DNA of 64,000 nucleotides from Cristatella mucedo (Eukaryota; Bryozoa; Phylactolaemata; Cristatellidae): assembly GCA_009760855.2 (NCBI GenBank), contig WPIO01000005.1:9874501-9938500 (forward strand). Direction: 5' to 3'. The number at the start of each line of letters is the position of its first letter. Positions within the stretch are counted from its first letter, which is position 1. The notes under the pieces are model-generated. The model searched no databases, was not told where the DNA came from, and was given only the letters and a program-made list of their open reading frames with translations. Below are positions 60,501 to 64,000 of this stretch, one piece after another. A program made the translations under genes and the position numbers.

Positions 60501-62875
60501 ATGTAGACATTCTATTCTGGGTGCTGGCAAATTTCCTTAAAACTAAATGCCGGTAAAACGGAACTGCTACACCTAAGACACCCCAAGCATGTGGCTGGAC
60601 GAAAAGAATTTTCTTTTCTAATAGGTGATGCTGTTGTACGACTGTCACAGTGTGCTTGCAATTTAGGTGTCGTTTTTAGCAGGTGCCTAAATTTGGAAAG
60701 CTTTGTTCAAAAACTGCCTCCACAACTAGCCACCACGTCCGATCCCTATACAAGATTAGTGACTGTCTACCACGGTGGCTTGCAAACAGTTCAACTAGCT
60801 CCCTAGTTTTGTCTCGGCCAGATTACTGCAATTCCATTTTGGCTGAGCTAAATCCCAGAGGTTTGACCACGTGTCCACTTTGCTGAAAGAGCTTGGATGG
60901 CTATCAGTTGATCAACAGATACAGAGTAAAGTTCTTAGGCTGGCCCACAGGGCCCTCTGAGGTGTGGCTTCTGCATACCTAGTTTAACTTCTAGACCAGT
61001 TTTAGACTCAGCTATGCTTTTCCCTTCTCTTTGTTGCGTGAGAAAAAGTCTTTTGGCTAGTGAATGCGTACTGAAAGCTACTTAGGCTTTGGCTGTGCTA
61101 TTGGAAACTCTCCTGTATAACATCCACTTAGTCTTTGTGGCATTATAGAGTTACAGACGGTGATACATTACACTAGTTAAATATGCTGTCGAACTGCATC
61201 CAAATTTTAGCAAAATTTGGGTCATTAGTTCTCTTGCAGCAAGTTGTAAAGTGCCTGGATAGAGATTCGGTTATCTTGGTGCACTACACAGAAGACTTAG
61301 TATTATTATATTATAATTATTAATGACCTTATTCTGACAAACAAACATTGGTTCAGCAGGGTTACAGCTGAGAGACGACCTGCAGCCCGGAGCTCAGGAT
61401 GCTCTTGATGCTGGCATCGATTGTAATTTTGTATGTCTATATGTGGCGACCATTTTTTAAGCAGCTTGATAGCCCCCTCACTTTGCAGTGGCTTCTACTT
61501 CTTTAAGCACGTCGAGGCTGAAGTCTCATGTGTTCATCATCTGTTCAACCACAACCTGCAGATCTCAGAATGTAGCACAATGTACCTCTATGTCACACAA
61601 TTTCTGATTGTAAAATGTTTTCGTGTGTGAAGCTCTTCAAGCATCTCAATCATTTTCTGATTGGCAGTGACTGCCACCATTATAAATGGTTGTCAAGTAA
61701 CTTTAGTTGCTTGCCTTTAACGACCAAGGTCAAGGCGCTTGTCTTTATGACCAAGGTCGTGGGCTGGAGCCCTTCATCATATGTGAAGCACCTGGTTTGA
61801 GATTTAGTTCTCTTAGGGCACTATACCAATCAGTTTTATTGATTTAATTTTCTATTTTTTAGTCCATGGGCACGAATTTGAAAATATCCTTTAAGCCCAT
61901 GTTTGAATGTCTACCTACGATTATAGGCACATATCTAAGATCCTTGCTTAAAAAGATATGATACAGAGCCCTTAGCCCATCTGATCGGTAGTTGTCCAGC
62001 TGCCAGCTCCAGGCTACTTTATCGATTTACCGCCACGGAGACGAGTGTCATGTTGCTAGCTGGCAGCAACAGCAGCAGTCTGCCTCGTGGGAGCACCAGC
62101 ATGCACATGTAGGTGAGACTTGCACCTGCCGGGACCGTCATACAAATCGGTTGTACTCCTTTGACAGCCATGCTGGCTCCTATGCAGAGGACGTATTTTC
62201 CATGATGGCAGCGAGAGCTCCTCAGTTAGTCAGCCGGTGTCTGTCTACCTGCCTCCCACTTACGATTTTCTGGCGGTTAGCTTACTGCCGGCTCATGCTG
62301 AGCTGCTCTGTTGCATGAGCCGAAGGGCCGAGCTCGGCACGAGCTGAAACAGACCCCGACGTCGGGGTATTCGGGCAGAGCTCACCAAAAGATGCACACA
62401 CTTATCTGTTGTAACTGTTAATCACTCGAATCGAGTCCACCAGCTGCTCTTGTGCTACAAGTGCACCACTTCCCTTCTTCTAGCTGCCTGCCAGCACATC
62501 CACCAGAATGGTCACGGGAACATTCTTTTCGTGAGGGAGGTTTGAAAATGGCCGGCCGTTATTCACCTCCCTGAGAATTTTGAGTTCATTGCAGCACTCT
62601 GTGCGTGGCTTGAACCCACGTAGAAGACGAGAAAAATAACGCTCTTTGTGTCCCATTCACGGGAACGATTGTGTAGTGTGTCAATCGCCGATCAAGTCGT
62701 TCTCAGTGCTTTTCAAAGTTAGGAAGAAGATAAGACAAGACAAGAGCCCTTGATGGCACTTGTAATCGCCAGCTTGTATCTGGCTTCCGTCTGTCTTCCA
62801 TTCGGTGTTGGCCGAGAAATAGTGCTGCATCGGTGGGCTGCATCGGTCTTGCACCGATCACTCAGTCTCGATGAC

Positions 62876-62961
<86 letters not shown>

Positions 62962-64000
62962 TAGTAAGAAGTTTCAATGGTGTTATTTGTAGTTTGGGTA
63001 TCATGAGCAGCTAGCTTTTTAACCAGTGGCTGTAATCCGAAGAAGCACACATGTTACAACTGGCAGAGACTTGGTTAATAAACCTTGGTGGAAACGCTTG
63101 ATAGAGATCTTCTGCTTGACGGAACTACTTGTATGCCTTATCCAGGGCATGGTTGCCACGTCTGCCACTGGACGGAGCAGGATGGAGCTAGCTCTTGCAT
63201 CTGCATTCGTTCTGCATGATCGTAAGTTGGCCGTCGTTCCAGTGGAGGACATGCCAACTCAAACTGGAGACCACCTTCCCGTTCTGATGTCAGGTCCCAC
63301 AATTGACAAAAGGCTATAATAACCTATGCTGTTCATCTCCTGACGTGTTCTGTTTGTTAAATTCGGCTCACCTGACAAACTGGCGCTGTCTCGTGTATGT
63401 TGAGTTGCTCACAGTAGTTCCCGTTTACTCGAACTTTCACGGACTATTTTTTGTTTCATTGCAGCTTTTCCCTGACCTTGATCGATACGCTAGACACGCT
63501 GGCAGTAAGTAGCGCTCGCCGTCACACGTTGCCACCCATTGCAGCTGCCATCACCGAGTCTTGCCACCCCAATTAGGGTGTCAAGCTGTCACCGTGAACA
63601 CGTTCATTCATCTCCCTGTAGATTATGGGAAAAGTGAAAGAGTTTGAGAGTGCCATCAAGTTAGTGCTGGAGAGTGTGCAGCTCGACAGCGACCTCATCG
63701 TGTCCGTGTTCGAAACCAACATACGAGTGCTGGGGTAAGCTGCTTTCGCTCTGCGAGTGTGTGCTGTGCGCACCCGGCGCCAGCGTTTTGTTTGGGTTCG
63801 CTAGGGTCGTGAGTCGACGTGCCATACATACGTATGTATTCTTACTTGTTTATTCACTTATTTTTAATTTAATTTTAATTTTATTATAATATATATAACT
63901 ATTAATTCTTATTTTTTATTAATCATATGCTTAATATTAATTTCATTCATACTCGTGTGTGCATGCTTGTGGGCATGCACACATGCTCACACACAGGGGG
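54494..64000 (+). CDS. EDEM3: EDEM-type GH47 alpha-mannosidase-like gene, 5 exons, 3' end beyond window
   Basis: Five exons join in frame on the plus strand: 54494-54597, 54977-55022, 55131-55231, 63465-63504 and 63622-63734. All introns are GT..AG, and the split codons rebuild Arg, Asn and a terminal Gly. The product begins with a signal peptide and continues into the N-terminal GH47 (alpha-1,2-mannosidase) region, with motifs [54 protein letters not shown] and [16 protein letters not shown] proteins act in the ER lumen, trim or recognise mannose on misfolded glycoproteins and feed them into ER-associated degradation. The [14 protein letters not shown] phrasing and [12 protein letters not shown] favour EDEM3, though the IMGKVKEF stretch resembles EDEM1; I call the family firmly and the paralogue tentatively. 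Catalytic residues other than the PADEL glutamate, and any C-terminal domain, lie outside the window. Intron 3 is 8.2 kb and full of LINE debris. Confidence 0.93.
54977..55022 (+). CDS. EDEM3: EDEM-like exon 2 (first GH47 helix)
   Basis: This is a 46-nt exon between TTTGTAG and ATG^GTAACC. It encodes (R)[15 protein letters not shown]. The M-F-x-H-A-Y-x-x-Y pattern is the standard first helix of EDEM and other GH47 enzymes. Confidence 0.93.
55131..55231 (+). CDS. EDEM3: EDEM-like exon 3 (PADEL active-site region)
   Basis: This is a 101-nt exon between CCTTGCAG and AA^GTACGT. It encodes [20 protein letters not shown] followed by [13 protein letters not shown]. The Glu in ADELMPL aligns, from memory, with the conserved first active-site glutamate of GH47 enzymes (E330 of human ER mannosidase I). 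The [17 protein letters not shown] insert is typical of EDEM proteins and is absent from ordinary class I mannosidases. Confidence 0.95.
55232..57000. other. EDEM intron 3, left part, unrecognised
   Basis: About 1.8 kb, T-rich in places, without repeat-family signature or conserved exon. Confidence 0.4.
58157..58316 (+). repeat. SINE-A copy (best preserved)
   Basis: GCTGGTTTGGTCTAGCGGTT (A box TGGTCTAGCGG), GTCGTGGGCTCGAGCCCC (B box), GCATATGTGAAAAGCGCC, GAGATTAAGTTCTCTTGGGG, CGCTATATAAATA and (ATT)n. It splits the LINE linker: the LINE frame resumes with [20 protein letters not shown] right after it. Confidence 0.88.
58376..58550 (-). repeat. SINE-B copy nested in LINE
   Basis: Minus strand: GCGCACTAAGTAAGACGG, CGAGGTCGTGGGCTCGAATC and the body ending GAGGCTATTAAATCAGCTAG. 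Confidence 0.8.
58645..58893 (+). repeat. LINE family 1 tail nested in LINE family 2
   Basis: ACAGCATTTAGTGGG, CATGCTGCCACTAACC, AAGCGCCTAGAGAGAGG, TTGAGTTCTCTGAGAGTGC and ATTATAATTATTA. Confidence 0.8.
59568..59906 (+). repeat. LINE family 1 3' end nested in LINE family 2
   Basis: GGAACTCCCTCCCGACCTG, the TTTAGTGGGTCCC stop region, the full 3' UTR, AAGCACCTAGAAAGAG, TTAAGTTCTCTGAGGGCGC and ATTATTATTATTA. It cuts the host LINE between the CRVP position and its continuation. Confidence 0.88.
59990..60413 (-). repeat. LINE family 1 3' end, minus strand, nested in LINE family 2
   Basis: Minus strand: [39 protein letters not shown], the 3' UTR and the (ATT)n tail at 59990-60008. It is inserted just before the host HFYADDT motif. 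Confidence 0.88.
61695..61850 (+). repeat. SINE-A copy
   Basis: AGTTGCTTGCCTTTAACGAC, GTGGGCTGGAGCCC, CATATGTGAAGCACC and GAGATTTAGTTCTCTTAGGG, with the duplicated ACCAAGGTCAAGGCGCTTG segment and an A/T-rich end. Confidence 0.7.
61855..63464. other. EDEM intron 3, right part, mostly unrecognised
   Basis: It holds only the (GA)n array at 62878-62960 and an unassigned 97-codon ORF (63026-63319) with no recognised motif. The EDEM exons on either side splice without it. Confidence 0.4.
62878..62960. repeat. (GA)n microsatellite
   Basis: A perfect 80-bp GA run in EDEM intron 3. Confidence 0.97.
63465..63504 (+). CDS. EDEM3: EDEM-like exon 4 ([13 protein letters not shown])
   Basis: This is a 40-nt exon between TCATTGCAG and GCA^GTAAGT. 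Its first base completes Asn, giving [14 protein letters not shown], a motif shared by all GH47 proteins. It is too short to show as an ORF and was found by its splice sites and phase. It lies 8.2 kb downstream of exon 3. Confidence 0.93.
63622..63734 (+). CDS. EDEM3: EDEM-like exon 5 ([12 protein letters not shown])
   Basis: This is a 113-nt exon between CCCTGTAG and GG^GTAAGC. It encodes [20 protein letters not shown], then [18 protein letters not shown]. It follows exon 4 by 117 bp and leaves in phase 2, so the next exon should begin with the base completing Gly of the usual VLGGLL. The F-E-T-N-I-R-V-L-G block is diagnostic of EDEM2/EDEM3-type proteins. Confidence 0.95.
63735..64000. other. 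EDEM intron 5, start
   Basis: Starts with a GTAAGC donor, then A/T-rich sequence and a GCATGC/CACACA alternating stretch to the window edge. No exon seen. Confidence 0.6.

Larger units (their letters stand above)
57000..61430 (+). mobile_element. LINE family 2 element with five nested insertions, in EDEM intron 3
   Basis: LINE pieces in order: endonuclease (57370-57950: [54 protein letters not shown]), linker pieces around 57960-58150, 58317-58375 and 58550-58640, and the pre-RT/RT part 58900-59567 ([17 protein letters not shown]). Then come 59907-59985 (SIL.P..F.IYTL-like) and 60414 onward ([38 protein letters not shown]). The 3' UTR has GTAAAGTGCCTGGATAGAG at 61247. Insertions: SINE-A 58157-58316, SINE-B 58376-58550, family 1 LINE tails 58645-58893 and 59568-59906, and a minus-strand family 1 tail 59990-60413. 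Frames are broken throughout. Confidence 0.8.

Noticed and set aside
63026-63319. 97-codon plus-strand ORF ([14 protein letters not shown]...) in EDEM intron 3
   Set aside because: No recognised motif. The EDEM exons on both sides join in phase without it, and no matching splice sites were evident.

Overview
The window looks like nuclear DNA of an invertebrate animal. Protein-coding sequence is split into short exons with GT..AG introns. The rest is packed with simple repeats, tRNA-derived SINEs, decayed CR1/L2-type LINEs, a pogo-like DNA transposon and a short LTR element. I cannot name the phylum from the sequence alone. No bacterial operon, CRISPR array or rRNA gene is visible.

Two host genes are supported, both partial and pointing away from each other. 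(1) On the minus strand, from 26414 down past position 1, eight exons encode an SLC26-family anion transporter closest to SLC26A11. They cover the first ATG, the membrane domain, the STAS domain and a long C-terminal tail. All seven splice joins preserve the reading frame, and together they give about 752 codons. (2) On the plus strand, from 54494 past the right edge, five exons encode the N-terminus of an EDEM-type glycoside hydrolase family 47 protein of ER-associated degradation. They cover a signal peptide and the first GH47 motifs; the rest lies outside the window. A TGACGTG (UPRE-like) site sits just upstream of its ATG.

The 28 kb between the two gene starts, and the long introns, are built from mobile-element debris. 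There are at least two LINE families. Family 1 ends in a conserved hairpin followed by (ATT)n. Family 2 has a related hairpin but continues about 110 bp beyond it. There are two tRNA-like SINE families, A and B; SINE-A carries the same hairpin tail as the LINEs. A 1.85 kb non-autonomous LTR element lies at 42923..44771. A pogo/Tigger-like transposase pseudogene lies at 49.4-51.1 kb, inside matching inverted arms near 47.3 and 51.3 kb. The 8.2 kb third intron of the EDEM gene holds a family-2 LINE interrupted by five younger insertions.

Simple repeats are very prominent, including a (GA)n block of about 500 bp at 18.3 kb and several (CA)n, (TA)n and (GA)n blocks. Between the elements are long stretches, for example 10.6-12.4, 26.5-28.9 and 32.4-37.3 kb, in which I recognise little.
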